Both the position numbers and the translations under genes were made by a program. From the NCBI GenBank assembly GCA_020091685.1, contig CM034599.1, positions 6,666,836-6,730,835 of the forward strand: a DNA stretch of 64,000 nt, in the 5' to 3' direction. Source of the DNA: Lutjanus erythropterus. Its lineage: Eukaryota > Chordata > Actinopteri > Lutjaniformes > Lutjanidae. The notes under the pieces are model-generated. The model searched no databases, was not told the origin of the DNA, and saw nothing but the letters and a program-made list of their open reading frames with translations. This document shows positions 47,541 to 60,530 of the stretch, piece after piece (the stretch's first letter is position 1; each line of letters starts with the position of its first letter).

Positions 47541-49440
47541 AAGGGATAGTTTGACATTTGGGAAATACACTTTTAGCTCCTTGCAGAGAATTAGATGAGA
47601 GGGTTGATACCACTCTCATTTTTTTTCTGCTCAATATGATGCTACAGCCAGCAGCCAGTTAGGTTAGCCTGCATGTGTCAAACTCAAGGCCTGGGGGCAC
47701 CACATTTTATGTGGCCTGCAAGAGTTTGCAAAGAAAATGCTTTGTACAATACAATTCCACATTGGAATCACGGAAGTATGGTGTCCACAAACTACATGTC
47801 CCAGAATGCATCCTGCGCTGACAGTGTCTTGTTGTTACATGCCAGTATAGGCTAGATATCATCTCAAAATCATGGCCATTTTCAGCAGTGGCACTTACAC
47901 TGAGAGGTTGTAATATTGATAGCATTAGCCAAGAAAAATGTCTGCATTTTATTTTTAAGCAAATATACATTTAGCATGTAACACCTAGGCTATACATGCT
48001 GTCAATAACAATCAGTTATTTTGGTTTTACTTTGCATAAAAGTTGTACACATGTCTGCTTATCATTATTTTTCCTACTTTCAGAGCAAGTTATTAATTAT
48101 TAAGTTATTACTAAAACCAGCGATGATGTGGTGCGGGAATAAATTGAGCTTGACACACTTGTGGTTTAGCTGTAGTGAATCTGGCTCTGTCTGTACATGT
48201 TATATTTCATCTGTTTAGTCTTCTCATCAGAAGGAAAAATAGGAAATAGGCCTACACTTCAAGATTTGCATGGATTAAACCAAAGAGATACACTGTGTTA
48301 ACTGTTCAGTTTAGATATGGTTTTAGTCCATTTTTTTAATGCTTTGGCATAGTTTGACATTTGAGAATTACACTTTTTGCTTCCTTGCAGAGAAATAGAT
48401 GAGAGGATTGATCCACTCTGTTATTTGTTAAGTCTTATCGTCACTGGAAGTTGCCAGATAATTAGTGATGACTCCAGAAAGTCACTGAAATACTCTGGTG
48501 TAGCTATCAGACATGCTCAGCCTGCCAGATCTGCTTTAGGTCCTGTGTTTACAGATGACGTACACATTATTATTGGCTATACTTCAGTGGGCAAACTTAC
48601 AAAATTTAAGTTTACCAGTGACAGCGCTTAGGCCTACTAAAATTCAACCTTATTTGAACATTAGATTTTAATCCATATTTGATCGAGAGTGGTCTTAATT
48701 TGTTAACTAACATTAGGTAATGTTAGCTAACATGTTGTAATCAAATTTAAAGGGATATTGTCCTTCACAAAATCAACTGTTTAAATTAGATAAGTGTTAT
48801 GAGTTCTGTTTGTACTTTCCTACAGCGAGTCTAAATAGAGTGCTGCAGGGATAGTGTAAATTTTATACGCCACCCCAGAAGTTAGCATTGCTTTGGTTAC
48901 CTGCACAAAAAGCCAATGGGATATTTCCATTTGGATTAGCGCAGAAATTACCACCTAAGTGACTAGAGTTTGGCGTGGTGACATGTAGGCCTGATGTTGA
49001 CGACAATTCCTGTAGTCACATTTAGCCACTTGTTACCAACCGCCTTTTCTTAAAGATGTTAAATAAAGCTTCAAAATTCATAGGTGGGGTACTGACATGT
49101 TTTATGTCATAGTACAAAACATGAGAATCTCTTAAGCTTGTGTTAACCTCAGATGTTACTTCAGGCATCTAACCAAAAAACGTTCAAAAAACCCATTGGC
49201 TTTGAGAAGAGGGACCTGGACGTGCTAATATGCTAACTCATTTCTGGACTTTTGGACTCTCCATCTTGTCTGTCGAAACCACAGTGTGCCGTGTTGACAC
49301 TTTGTTTTTCATGTGTTTAACCAGAGCAGGCTAGTAGTTTCCCCTAGCTTCCAGCATTAAGCTAAGCTAAGCTAACCATCTGCTGGCTGTAGCTGCATAT
49401 TTAACGTGCAGATGAGACTGATATCCACGTCCTCGTCTCA
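47541..49440. mobile_element. Cluster of interleaved teleost repeats
   Basis: 47541-47683 is 'ttaaagggatagtttgacatttgggaaatac ... gccagcagccagttagg'. It is followed at about 47676 by 'atgtgtcaaactcaaggcctgggggc', the end of another transposon. 48350-48425 is a second partial copy of the first repeat. 49290-49440 is a reversed copy ('aagctaagctaagctaaccatctgctggctgtagc'). These look like separate insertions rather than one element. Confidence 0.55.
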
Positions 49441-52400
49441 CTCCTGGGTCTTCACTCTACAGAAAGTGTTTAATACAAATTTCTTTTTTGATACTAAGTT
49501 GTTACAATTCAAGCAAGTTTTCCAGATGCAGGCCTATTTATAGTTTATGTAACACAATCTGGAGCGTTGAGATAAAATCTACTCCAACACAAGACTGATT
49601 TAGCCAAAATAGATCTTTCACAATAGGATGAGTTTGACAGATGTGTAGCAGACGTGTAGTTCTCAAAATCAGAAGAAGAGAGTCTGTCCACACCTCAGTC
49701 CCACAGCCTTGATGTGCTGTTCAGCTCTCTTCACCTGTGTAAAGTCAGTAAAAAGTGATGTAAAACTGTAGCAGAAAAACAGCCATTGCCCATGAAAACA
49801 GCCTTATTTGCTTCCTCAAAAATAAATCAAGCTGACAGTGAAAACTGAACAATAATGACAAAAGCATCCAGACTTCTCTAAACCTATCAAACAGTTAATG
49901 GTTACCTTAAAACCTGCCAGGTCACCGCTCTGTGTTCTTCTGATTCTTCTTATTGTCATTCAGTGATGAAGATAAACCCTCTCTGCAGCTATAGGAGGGT
50001 AATTTAGTCACATTTTGGGCGGCTTTTGAGTTTTGGCCTATTATTTTCACCGTCTGAAAAGGGGCAATTAGCCTACTGCTTGACGCAATTGCTTTTACCC
50101 AATAGTTGTTCTTTTCATTTTTCTGGACGAGCCATTCATCAAGGGATAATAACTTACACCCCCCACCAAAAAAAAAACCTCTACAGAAAAACATAAAAAT
50201 TGCCTTTCAGTGGCAGATAATGGCCACTTACTTGCTAACACAGTTGTCCTCTATATCCACTGCATGAAATATGTTTCATGGCAGAGTGGTCATCTTAGTA
50301 CGTATGCAGATAAGCTATCTTGAGGAATTTGATGGTTGGCTATTCAACATAAAACCCAAGTGTTTGTTTGATTTTGGAGAAAATAATAGGAGATAATTAC
50401 TTATGCTATGAAATATAGTATATATTTTGGTATCTTTAAAACAGAAGTAAATAATTAAGATCAATGTTGGTTGTCTATAAATATAAGAATCTCATTAATA
50501 CCTAGAGTCCCTTAAAGCAGAGGTTCTCAAAAGGATCCTTTACAAAATTTACTGGAGATGTCCCTTGGAATAATTTGAGCCTTTTTAAAGTACTTAATTA
50601 TGCAAACGACCAGAAACAAAAGAAATGTATTAGAAAGATATTCAACATGTTTTAAAAATATTTGCACCAAGTCTATACAGAATACCCACCCTGCAAATTC
50701 TAAAATTAGGAAACTGATTATTAAATAAAAGAATGTAAGCAGCTTGCACCAGTAATGGGTGATGTTTGGTAGGAGTAAGATCTACACATATATTTATTAC
50801 GAGTTATAGATTATTAATCAGAAATGCAATTCAGGTACTCCAAAAATAAATGGAAACGATGAGGTGATGATGCTCAAAGCCCTTACAAAGACCTGTAATG
50901 GTCAAAACATGTTGGCATGTTAAATAATTTAGATATTAATAAAGGCTTTTTATCATCCCTGGGCCACTATTTGAGAACCACTGCTTTGATGAAATGTACA
51001 CATTGAAATCTTTCTACATAAAGGTGTCACTTTTCATTTTCACGTTGTGTCTTTATATATCATCCTCTGAGGTCCGGTTCCAACAAACGCAGCCCTCTGT
51101 ACAGTGATCACAGAGCCTCGAGCATATTTGGCTCTTTAATTATAAGCGTAAACACATTGCTGCGAATAATTGCTCACAAGTGCCTCAGCCAAAAGACAAT
51201 TACATAAACACTCTACCCTTCCAACAGCAAACACACTTTTTCAATCAGCTTAATATAAGGTAAAAGCAATATCAGCCAAAGCACTCAGTTAAGTAAATCT
51301 CCATAATTCAGATTCAAAATTTCCAATAGTTGTCTCACAGTATGTGTTGACATATGTAAGTTCTGCCGCTAGACTTTTCTCTCACAATTAAACAATAACA
51401 AAAGATGTAGTTCAATGATGTCGTGAAGAGAAATGGGATCATGGGAGTTGTCTTCTTCACTTTTAAACAACCGCCATAGCTGATTAAAATCTATCTGACG
51501 TGAATCACGCTCATGGACATGGTAAAATAGTTTTATTAATGGTATGTTTAGTCACGTGCGCCATCTTCCTTCCTCACTCTCTGACGGATCTGTAGGTTTT
51601 CCACCTTCAGTGTGGAAAAATAAGGGACACTTGTCATTGGCCTCATGCCCTGGTAAACAAATCAAGAGTAATGTATAATAAAAATGCAATATACATGAGG
51701 ACAAATGCGCTAAGTGATGAATTTGATAACTTGTTATGTTAAAACCAGCAATAAAGTAATAAAAATCAAGCGAGGGTCAAGGTTGTCTTTCCCCATTCAC
51801 CAGTTTGTGCTTTTCATGCTTCAGTTTCAAGTTGTCTGCTACTCTCAACATGAATGTAAAGGAAATAAAGCATCAATAAGAGTAAAGCATAGTTGTATCA
51901 ATTGTATTAAGAATTAAAACATGAGATCATAGATGTGGGCAAAGTATTTGGTCTGTCATTTAACTCATCCTGCACCCTCTGCTCTTCCACTGCTCAGACA
52001 TGGTAGTCCTCTGCTGAATGTTGCTTCTGGTTGGACAGTCCTCAACGGGCAACGAAAATATGGCTGTGTCTCATGAAACTCTGTTGGTTCTATATCACAT
52101 CTAATTTTATGTCGCATGCGTGCACATACAGGACAAACCGTGTCCTGTATTGATCCAGTAAAGGACAGGGTATTTTATTTTTCTATACAGGACGTTTCTA
52201 TACAGGACGGGTGACGACCGTACATATCCAACATATCCCATGTTTTCCTGGAATACATAGCAAGTTATAGCAACTAGCAACAAGCTAGCAATGGCAGGCA
52301 TGAAAAGCACAGTTACATTGTTGGAAACATTTGGAATAATGTAATGGTGTGCTTGCAGGGGTCGGAGGTCGGACCTGGGAATGACGTCACACCAGAGTTG

Positions 52401-52858
52401 ACTGCATTCCAGTACAAGTCGGAAAAACTTTTTTTTTTTTTTTTGCTTGATAACGCATTCTGTGGTATTTTGCACATACAAACAGTTTATTTGCACTTGT
52501 GCACACAGTATTGTCTGTGGACACGAGGCTAAACAGCTTTACTGCTGTTGATGCATACAACACACATACTGGATTTTGAGGTCAAGGTTGTGTTTCCAAG
52601 TTGGAAATCTGACTTCAGGGGGCGTTCCAGGGAAATCTCCAACCGCGAACTTGATAGTTCAAACTTCCCAATTCAAATGGAACACAACATCAGTGCACAC
52701 TTCAACAACATATATAACATATGTCCAGCGTTTTTAGACATTTTAATGCAGAAATATTACATATTTTAATTTTACTTGAAAGAACATTTGTTAGGATGTC
52801 AACTTCTTGCATTTGTAGTCTTTTCATTGTGTGATAGTAAGGCAAAGAAATAAAACAC
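49441..52858. other. Gene-free region
   Basis: No exon supported. Short duplicated phrase 'ttctatacaggacg' at about 52180-52210 and an oligo-T at 52430-52444. Otherwise unannotated AT-rich DNA. Confidence 0.55.
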
Positions 52859-53141
52859 TGGTCACACTTTATTTTACAGAACACTAGTAAGATATAACAA
52901 GCTGTACTTTGTACCATATTAGACAAAAGACTAGAAATAATATGTTATTTATTAGACAGTATTAGACCCTTTATTAGACTTTATAGGAGGGTAATTAGGG
53001 ACTCATTACAACAGAACTGTACTGTAAACTAAAGTGCATTATTTCCGACTGTTTGACATAATATTTCTAGTTTTTGTATAATTTAATACAAAGTACAGAT
53101 TGTTATGTCTTATTGGTTTGCTGTAAAATAAAGTGTGACCA
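52859..53141. mobile_element. 283-bp hairpin MITE
   Basis: The ends are a perfect 21-bp inverted repeat (52859-52879 and 53121-53141, including GTCACACTTTATTTTACAG). The arms continue to pair imperfectly for about 100 bp more, with 'ctgtactttgta' on the left answered by 'tacaaagtacag' on the right. Almost the whole element could fold into one hairpin. No coding capacity. Confidence 0.85.
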
Positions 53142-54147
53142 ATAATTAACATTTGAAACTTGACATTTAAAACATTTCCTTGATTAAATTTCCACCATGC
53201 AGCTCAGTAATGCACTGTGGTGGAGTTTATCTGTCCACCACTAGATGTCCCTCTTGCTTTAGTCTGGAGGCTGCTGCCATGTTGTGATTGGAGTGTGTAT
53301 CTGAGCCATCTGTCCATGACTTGTCTCTCCAGACCCCGGGTTCATCCATCATGTCCAGGGGTGCTAGTCTCTCTAAAACCAAACAAGAAAACATTTCTTT
53401 ATTCCTCCGCTTCATCTCGCTCCTCTCTCCTCCTCTCACATTCTCCACATTCTCTTTCCGTCTCTCCGTCTGTCTCTTTCCGTCCCCCTGCCTTCGATAA
53501 AAGGATCACTTTACTGTTTATACAAGGGGATTGGTGTTGTTAACAGGTGTAGGGTAATGGGATCCCTACTGGCAGCCAGGCTCCGAGAAGGGTCGCACCC
53601 CTCCTCTTCTTCCCCACACTCCTCACACTCACACCGGCGATACTCTTCTGATGGATTGCACCCACCATTCATCTAAATTATGTCACTGGCAATGAGCTAT
53701 CAGTTCAATCTGGCCTAAACGAAGCACAGGGTTTGTTTCTGTTGACACTTCCTCAGCATTCACTTCTCCTCCTGATTACTGTCAGGGCCTGTAGGAGTGA
53801 CGCAGCTCGGCCAAGCTCAGGGCTGCAGCAGGGTCCCCTGCTCTGCCCGCTGCACACTGTGTGTGTGTGTGTGAGATTGAGTGTGTGTGGCCCTATTTTC
53901 ACTGCCTCTTTACAGCTTTTGAGAAGCTGTAATCAGAAAGAGGATGAGTTTTTGATTTTGCATTGAACAACTGCAGATTGCAGTGGCATGAACCCTGACA
54001 TGCTGTAAATTTACCCTTTTCCCCCTTCCACAATATTTTTATTTACATTTTAACATAAGAAATAGCCTTTTCAGTCACGGTGTGCCATAAATTTCACATA
54101 AAAATGCTGTATTAACACAAAATATAAAACAAAAAAGAAAGCAGGAC

Positions 54148-54420
54148 TGCAGCTAATGACTGCTTTCTTTGTTTGTCAATCCTGTCAATTATTTTCTCGA
54201 TAAATCGATCAGCCGTTCAGTCCACGAAATGTCAGAAAATGCTGAAAATATGTCAATCAGTGCATTTCAAAGCCTAAGAACATGTCCTCAAATGTCCCAC
54301 CCTGTTCACAACCAGCCAGCCCACTGACACAGAGGACCAACGAAACCAGCAAACACTCAGATTCCAGAAGACGGAATCAGAGAACTTTGACTTTTCCTTA
54401 AAAAAGTATTTTAATTGCAA
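54148..54420 (+). repeat. AATCGATT-family repeat copy
   Basis: Shares 'gcagctaatgac', 'attattttctcgataaatcgat', 'aaatgtcagaaaatgctgaaaa', 'catgtcctcaaatgtc' and 'ttcacaacc' with 4304-4560 and 32102-32465. A further shorter copy is at 55665-55880. Confidence 0.75.
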
Positions 54421-56237
54421 TAGATGCAAAATATAACAAGTATTTAGAAGAAAAATAAACATTATAAAAGATTAGAAACTGTATTGCCCACAGAAATGAG
54501 TCATCTTGATCATCTGTTAAATGTAAATTCTTAACATATTTGATGAGAAGCTTCTATATATTCTCAAAGTTATGCTGTTTAGTCTTTGATACATAAGTTA
54601 TCCTTGTAAATGAACTATTTATTAACTTTACTTGGGATGCAAAGTGCTTCACCTTTTTTGTGATTCAAATTTTGCTGTTTTATAAACAGTATAATGCAGC
54701 ATAACACACCACATTACTGAACAATAAGTCAAATAAGAACAACCGACAAAACAAACCAAAGAAAACAAAACAGATGTTGGCAGACAGTCTAAAAAAATGA
54801 AGAGGAAAAAAACATGGTACAAAGCACTGTTACACATAAAAAAAATACAAAGTGCAAATAACCTAATATACCATTCAAGTACAATGTAAATGAAAAAATG
54901 ATGATAAATTAATGATTATTCGTCAAACGTACAAGGTACACAGGAAGGAGTTGGTGATTTGGCGCAGTGGTACAGTGAGGATAAATATTAAAAAAAGATT
55001 AAGATAATAAAAGTTAAATATAAGAATTATGTACAAATAAGAATACAAGTTCAGAATAAAATGAATAATAATAAAGTATAATAAGTACGGTACAGAAGGT
55101 AGGAATATTTTTCTTCCCTTATATTTGTATTTTTTTACATGTACAGTAAAAAATTAGACCAGACTTCATAAAACTTCCCTCAGTAGTTATTAGTGCTTTT
55201 GATTCAGTCCGTCATTAATTTTAACCTTTCATTCATCAGTAACAGACTCTTGTCTGTCTGACTCGTCCAATGATAAAGAACAAACCTGCATTGTAAAAAG
55301 TGTTTCATTAGTAGTTAAAGTAATGTCACGTTTTGAGTGAGTCTCATTCAGCTTTCTGCTTTAGTGAAGTCAGTCTACTTTTGTGCGTTATAACAACTTG
55401 AAATTACATCCCACACACACAGGCATCATTTATTATTTTTCTAGTATTTAATTTAGATACTTTATATTTTGCTGATATTACAGAAGTTATAGAGGTGACA
55501 TTTTAAATGCAAGACCTTCTTGTAGAGTATTTTCTTAAAGTGTTTTACTAATTAATCAGATGACTTTAATTCACTTTATGATAATGATGTACGTCTACAG
55601 GTGAATCGCAACATAAACTTTTATAACCCCAACTTTTACTTCTTGTAACATTATATTAGGTTTGTGACTAATGATTATTTTCATTATCAGTCAATCTGAA
55701 GATTATTTTCTCAGTTAATTGTTTGGTCTATTAAACCTCTGATGTCTTGTTTTGCTGCACCATCAGTCCATAACCCGAAATTTACTACAAATGCTACAAA
55801 GTAATATGACAAGGAAAAGCATCAAGTTTTACTGTGTAAGAAGTTAACCTGTTATTCCTCATTTTTCAGTAAAAGTACATCAGTTATGTTTCTCTTAGTA
55901 TTGTATGTCTGACATCATGACATCCATGTTTTCTTCCAGATTTTTTTCTCCTGCAGTTGAGCTGCTGTTTTCTGTTGGTGGCTTGTAAAGACAGTTAAGT
56001 CTAATGCAAGATCAAATTATATTTTCTGATCAATTAATGTATTATGTTAGATTTATGGTCCACCTGAATCAGTTAAATTGTTTTGTTTCTCCAAACTCAT
56101 TGAACAAAACCAGTTAACGTTCAGTCAGGTTAACATTTGCAATTATATTAATTATATTTAACAAATTAAAGTAACACACTAAGGTTACTATTAAAAAACA
56201 TTCTGCTGAAAACTGGAAATTTTGAAGTTGACTTATT

Positions 56238-56576
56238 TTAAAGATGCAGTATGTAAAACTTAAGTGAATTTATTGAGAGGACAGGAGAGAAGGTTTCATG
56301 GTGTATAATCACCTGAAAATAAGACTGGTTGTGTTTTGTTTTTGTTTTTGTTTAACTTTAAAATGATTCATTTATACCTACAGATGGAACAGCTATGTTT
56401 TCCCACCATGTTTCTACAGTAACCCAGAATGGACAAACCAAAGGTATGGCCTTTCACATTTTGGTTCTCCTGTAGGTTCTCCTATGCTTGGAAGGGGAGG
56501 GTGAGATGAGGTGTTTGCAGCCTGCAAACTTACCACTAGATGTGACAAAGTCCCACACACTGGTCCTTCTAAATTA
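56238..56576. mobile_element. MITE of the 39154-40017 family
   Basis: Starts 'ttaaagatgcagtatgtaaaac' and ends 'cccacacactggtccttct'. The interior matches the other copy ('accatgtttctacagtaacccagaatggacaaaccaaa'). It lacks the foreign block seen in the longer copy. Confidence 0.75.
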
Positions 56577-58701
56577 AATATTAATGTAAACCGTGGACTT
56601 GAAAGAAATCACATTATTAAGTGCATTTGACTTAAAACCACTTGTTTTGGTATAACTTGTTAATATAACATGAAAAAGCCTGCAAATGCAAGTCCAAATT
56701 TTTGTTTGGATACACCTGGAGGTAGGAGAGGCCTGTCTCCTGGTAAGCACGGTCAGGGAGATTCTGGCAAAGCCAAGTACCAGGTACCAAAGTACCAGGT
56801 TCCTGCATCAATTACCCTCCATATATCCCAGTCTTTGAAGTGTATAATGATACCTGTGTATGATTTTGAAGTGCATCTCTAACTGACCACCCTGCATCAT
56901 TCACTATAGTTCTCCATACAAATTACCTCACCTTTATCAGAAAAAGATGTTTTACTACAAAGGTCAGCATGTACGTTCTGAACTAGACTCACACGATGAC
57001 TCCCAGAGTTAATCGTGGCACTGAGATCAGTCCTGTTTGACGTGGACGTACAGCCAGGCTAATATGACTGTGTAAATAGCAAGGTGTTTCTTCACTCCTG
57101 CCATTTTAATCCAGTCCAGCCATTTTGGATCTCCTCTCTCCCAGCACTCCCTGAGCTCCTCCTCCATGTGTTTAATTCCTTTTTCTCCTGGCGTCCCTTC
57201 GAAATACTCCCAGCTGCATAACAGATGTCAAATATATTTTTCTTTCTTTTGCTTTTTCTTTCTTTCTTTCCCTTTCTTTCTCCCTCTATTCTCCTTTCCC
57301 TTTATCTCTGTAACTCTCTGATGGCCATGATGACGGTGACTGAATTCATAATTCTGACCACACAGCTAAACCGTCATTGCATACAGGCTGTAACATCATT
57401 TACATATATTACACTTCTTTCTTTATGCTGCCCCCCCTGCACCCCCTTCTTTTTTTTTTTTCTACTCGATCCTCGTCTCAAATTTGCAGTTGGCCTGGAG
57501 GAATTCCACCACCCTCCTCCAGTCAATGCTTTTGGCACGGTGAGTGACGGGGGGACCGCAGACACAGTGAGAGGGCCCAGAGTGCAAACAGTGAAAAGTT
57601 ACTCTCTGGTCTTTTCCTCTCATTGAGGAAAATTATCCTCGGGATAGAGTTTGATTCATTGAGCAAATTCCTCAAGCTGATTATTTGACCATTATGCTCA
57701 TGTGGGTTCATTCATCATGTGAAGCTTGATAATCTGAAGCCCCCCCCACCACCTTTTTTTTTCCTGATGGCTAAAAAACACCTCATGTTTCTTAACTAGA
57801 CGGGGGTGGAGGAGAGCAAACAAGCAGAAAAATGAGAAAAGAGAAAATGAGACGGAGCTTTTGTGATTCGCTGGTTAATTGAGCCTATCTAACACATTGT
57901 TAGCTTGTTATTTCAGATAAACAACCCAATAAATGTTCCCCAGATTACATTATTACAGTTGTAAAATGTACCCAGGGAATCAGTTCCTCTATATAAGAAA
58001 AAAAAAAAAAAAAACTCGTGATCATGCCTCCCCCATACTCATTGTTTTTTATTGAGTTCTTCACCCACAGGAGCCAAATATAGAACCAAAGCTGCACTGA
58101 TAGAAATAATGTGCAATACTTAGTTTTGAATCTACGCTCCCAAACGTTTTAAAATGCACGTTTTACCCATGCCTGACAGCAAGTTCACAAGACTTACAAA
58201 AGAAAGCCCTTTCACAACATTTGCGTCATTCCTTTGATGTCTAGACATTATATGTTTCTTTCTTTCTCTCCTTTTTTTTTTTTTAAGAAACTAAAAACCC
58301 TACATCTGACGGGCTAGTATGTCATCTCCTAAGAGAGAGGTACTTGACTGAAGTCACTGTGTAGACAGTACAAAGCTTCCACATTGGTCCATATTCATGA
58401 AGGTGTAGCTATTACTGACATATTTTCTTATGGGAACAAATCACCAGCAGGGTGTGAAGAAGCTGCAGTGTAGACTCCAGTCTCTGGAGCTTTGTCACAT
58501 CCAGCTCATCTGAGTCCACTATTTGTGTTGCCTGTCGTCTGAGGAAGTTCCCATGGGCGGGGACAGTTTTTCGCGCCCCCCCCCCCCCCCACCCTCTCCT
58601 TTATGAGAGTCAGAGGGTGGAGAAGAAGAAGAAAGGTTCAGTGAGGGGAAGATGAGGGTGACAGAAGCCAAGATGGAAGGTGAAGATCAATGAGGTTCAA
58701 C

Positions 58702-58704
<3 letters not shown>

Positions 58705-58732
<28 letters not shown>
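58705..58732 (+). repeat. 28-base poly(A) run
   Basis: Uninterrupted A tract. No SINE or retrogene body is recognisable immediately upstream. Confidence 0.9.
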
Positions 58733-58734
<2 letters not shown>

Positions 58735-59101
58735 TGCAAAAGTCAGAGAGAATGAAAGCGACAGAATGAGAGAGCATCTGCTGCGTTTGTGTGCTCAGCA
58801 GTTTGAGTTTGGCCTCCAGTGTTTCAGGGTTCGGTCTGAAGCTGGTGATCCACTCCTGGGAAGAGTGGAAAAGTCAAATTATGGTCTGTAATAGCAGACA
58901 AATCTCTCATTCTGTGGTACATTCAGCATGTATTTTTTATCTTCTTCATGCAGCTGCAAAGACTACAAATGGTCGCAACATCATGACAACGTGATTACAT
59001 CAGAAAACCTCCAGAGAGCAGACACACATTCCACGAGATATTTAGATTGCAGGGCCAATGTCTATATGTGGATTTAAACAGATAAAGAGGAAAAAAAGCA
59101 G

Positions 59102-60530
59102 TAGGGGAGAATAGGGTAAGATGAACCAGAGGGTGAAATGAGCCCCCCTGTATTAACTAACTAACTAACTAACTATAAACAAAAGTAATAAAGTGACCAC
59201 ATATTAAGGAAGTGTAGTTCACATCACTTGACTCATTTGGATGAGCGTGATAAACAATCAAACAAACAAAGTTGTCCTCCCTGATAAATTATTTTGAAGT
59301 AAATTATGTGATTGAAAATATATAATTGAAGCAGACTTCATTTTAGCAATAATTCACACATAAATACAACACCCCATCTGTTCTGCTAAGTGGTTTGAAC
59401 CACATTTCATCTGGTGTAAACAAGCGCTGTAGTGCCGGGCCAGTCAGTGTTTGTAGTGTACATCTGTGCTGAACACTTCATCACAGGTTAGTTACAGATG
59501 TTACTGAGTAAATGACATGAGCTGATTGCGCCTCCAAATCGAAGTGAATCAGAAAACAGTTTTTACTGTGAAAAAATGTATCTCCACCATAAAACAACTG
59601 CGTTTACAAAAGAGTAATAAAATAATAACTGATTTTTAGGGGAAGAAAAGGAAATAACCTGACATGTCCTGGCCATTAATAACAATTTTATTACAAAAGC
59701 AAATATGGGTGCAATTAAATAAAATGCTTGTGCTTGTAGTGTAAAAAGGGGTCTATGTTACAGAATAATAATTTAATGATAGTAAAATAAATAATTATCT
59801 TCTTTTTTCTTCCACTTTCAGGATGTTGTTTTTAAATTTAAGTTTGATGAGGTTAGTTGTGTTGCTGGTCTGTCTCATGTTATTGTCACAAACCGTGCAT
59901 CCTGCTGTATTTAATATTCAGGAGAAAAGTAGCACCGCGGCACATTAAGTTTCATTTCTGCCATTTTTCATGGATGCACTGAACTTTCACAAGTCCAACA
60001 CAGAAGCGGGTGACTTTGGGCACAGCTTCCTGCTTGGACTCAGAGGTTTTCCTAGTCATGTGACATGGGCCAGCTGAATATGTCAGGGCTGTTTGGCACA
60101 AATATTATGCAAAAGAGCAGTAAACTGGAGGTGATGCAGCCACTCACATTTTGTATGTGTGTAATGTTATTATCTATAGTTTTTTAAAGGCATGTATCCA
60201 TCCTACAGAATTACCCATCCCTACCAATTTCATGGGCTACGTCCCTTTAAATGCACAGAAGTTTCATTTGCATTAAAAGCAAGAATGGCAATTCTATTCC
60301 TGAAAAGTGTCCATGCTCATTTAAACCCTATCTTTGGGCAAGTTGTGCCATAGAACAAATTGTTTAGGTGGCTCACTGCTCTAAAACCATACGATAACTT
60401 CTTTTAATTTCCATGGGCACACAACAAACTGGGATATATATAGTATTTATTATTTGAAACAAATACACTTTCATTTTGTGGTAAAATCATAAAATGTAAA
60501 AAGTGGTTCACGCTATCCTGTTCTCCCCTA
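59102..60530. mobile_element. 1.4-kb DNA transposon with TA-flanked inverted repeats
   Basis: Left end TAGGGGAGAATAGGGTA (59102-59118); the right end is its inverse with two mismatches (to 60530). TA at both outer edges fits a TA target duplication as in Tc1/mariner-like elements. The interior contains an AACT tetramer run (59153-59175) and no long frame, so it is non-autonomous. Confidence 0.7.

Larger units (their letters stand above)
53142..59101. other. Gene-free region
   Basis: No exon firmly supported. AATCGATT-family repeats at 54148-54420 and 55665-55880; MITE at 56238-56576; a weak exon-like segment at 57490-57539; a non-repetitive block at 57840-57965; oligo-A at 57998-58014; oligo-C at 58576-58590; a 28-base A run at 58705-58732. 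Confidence 0.55.
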
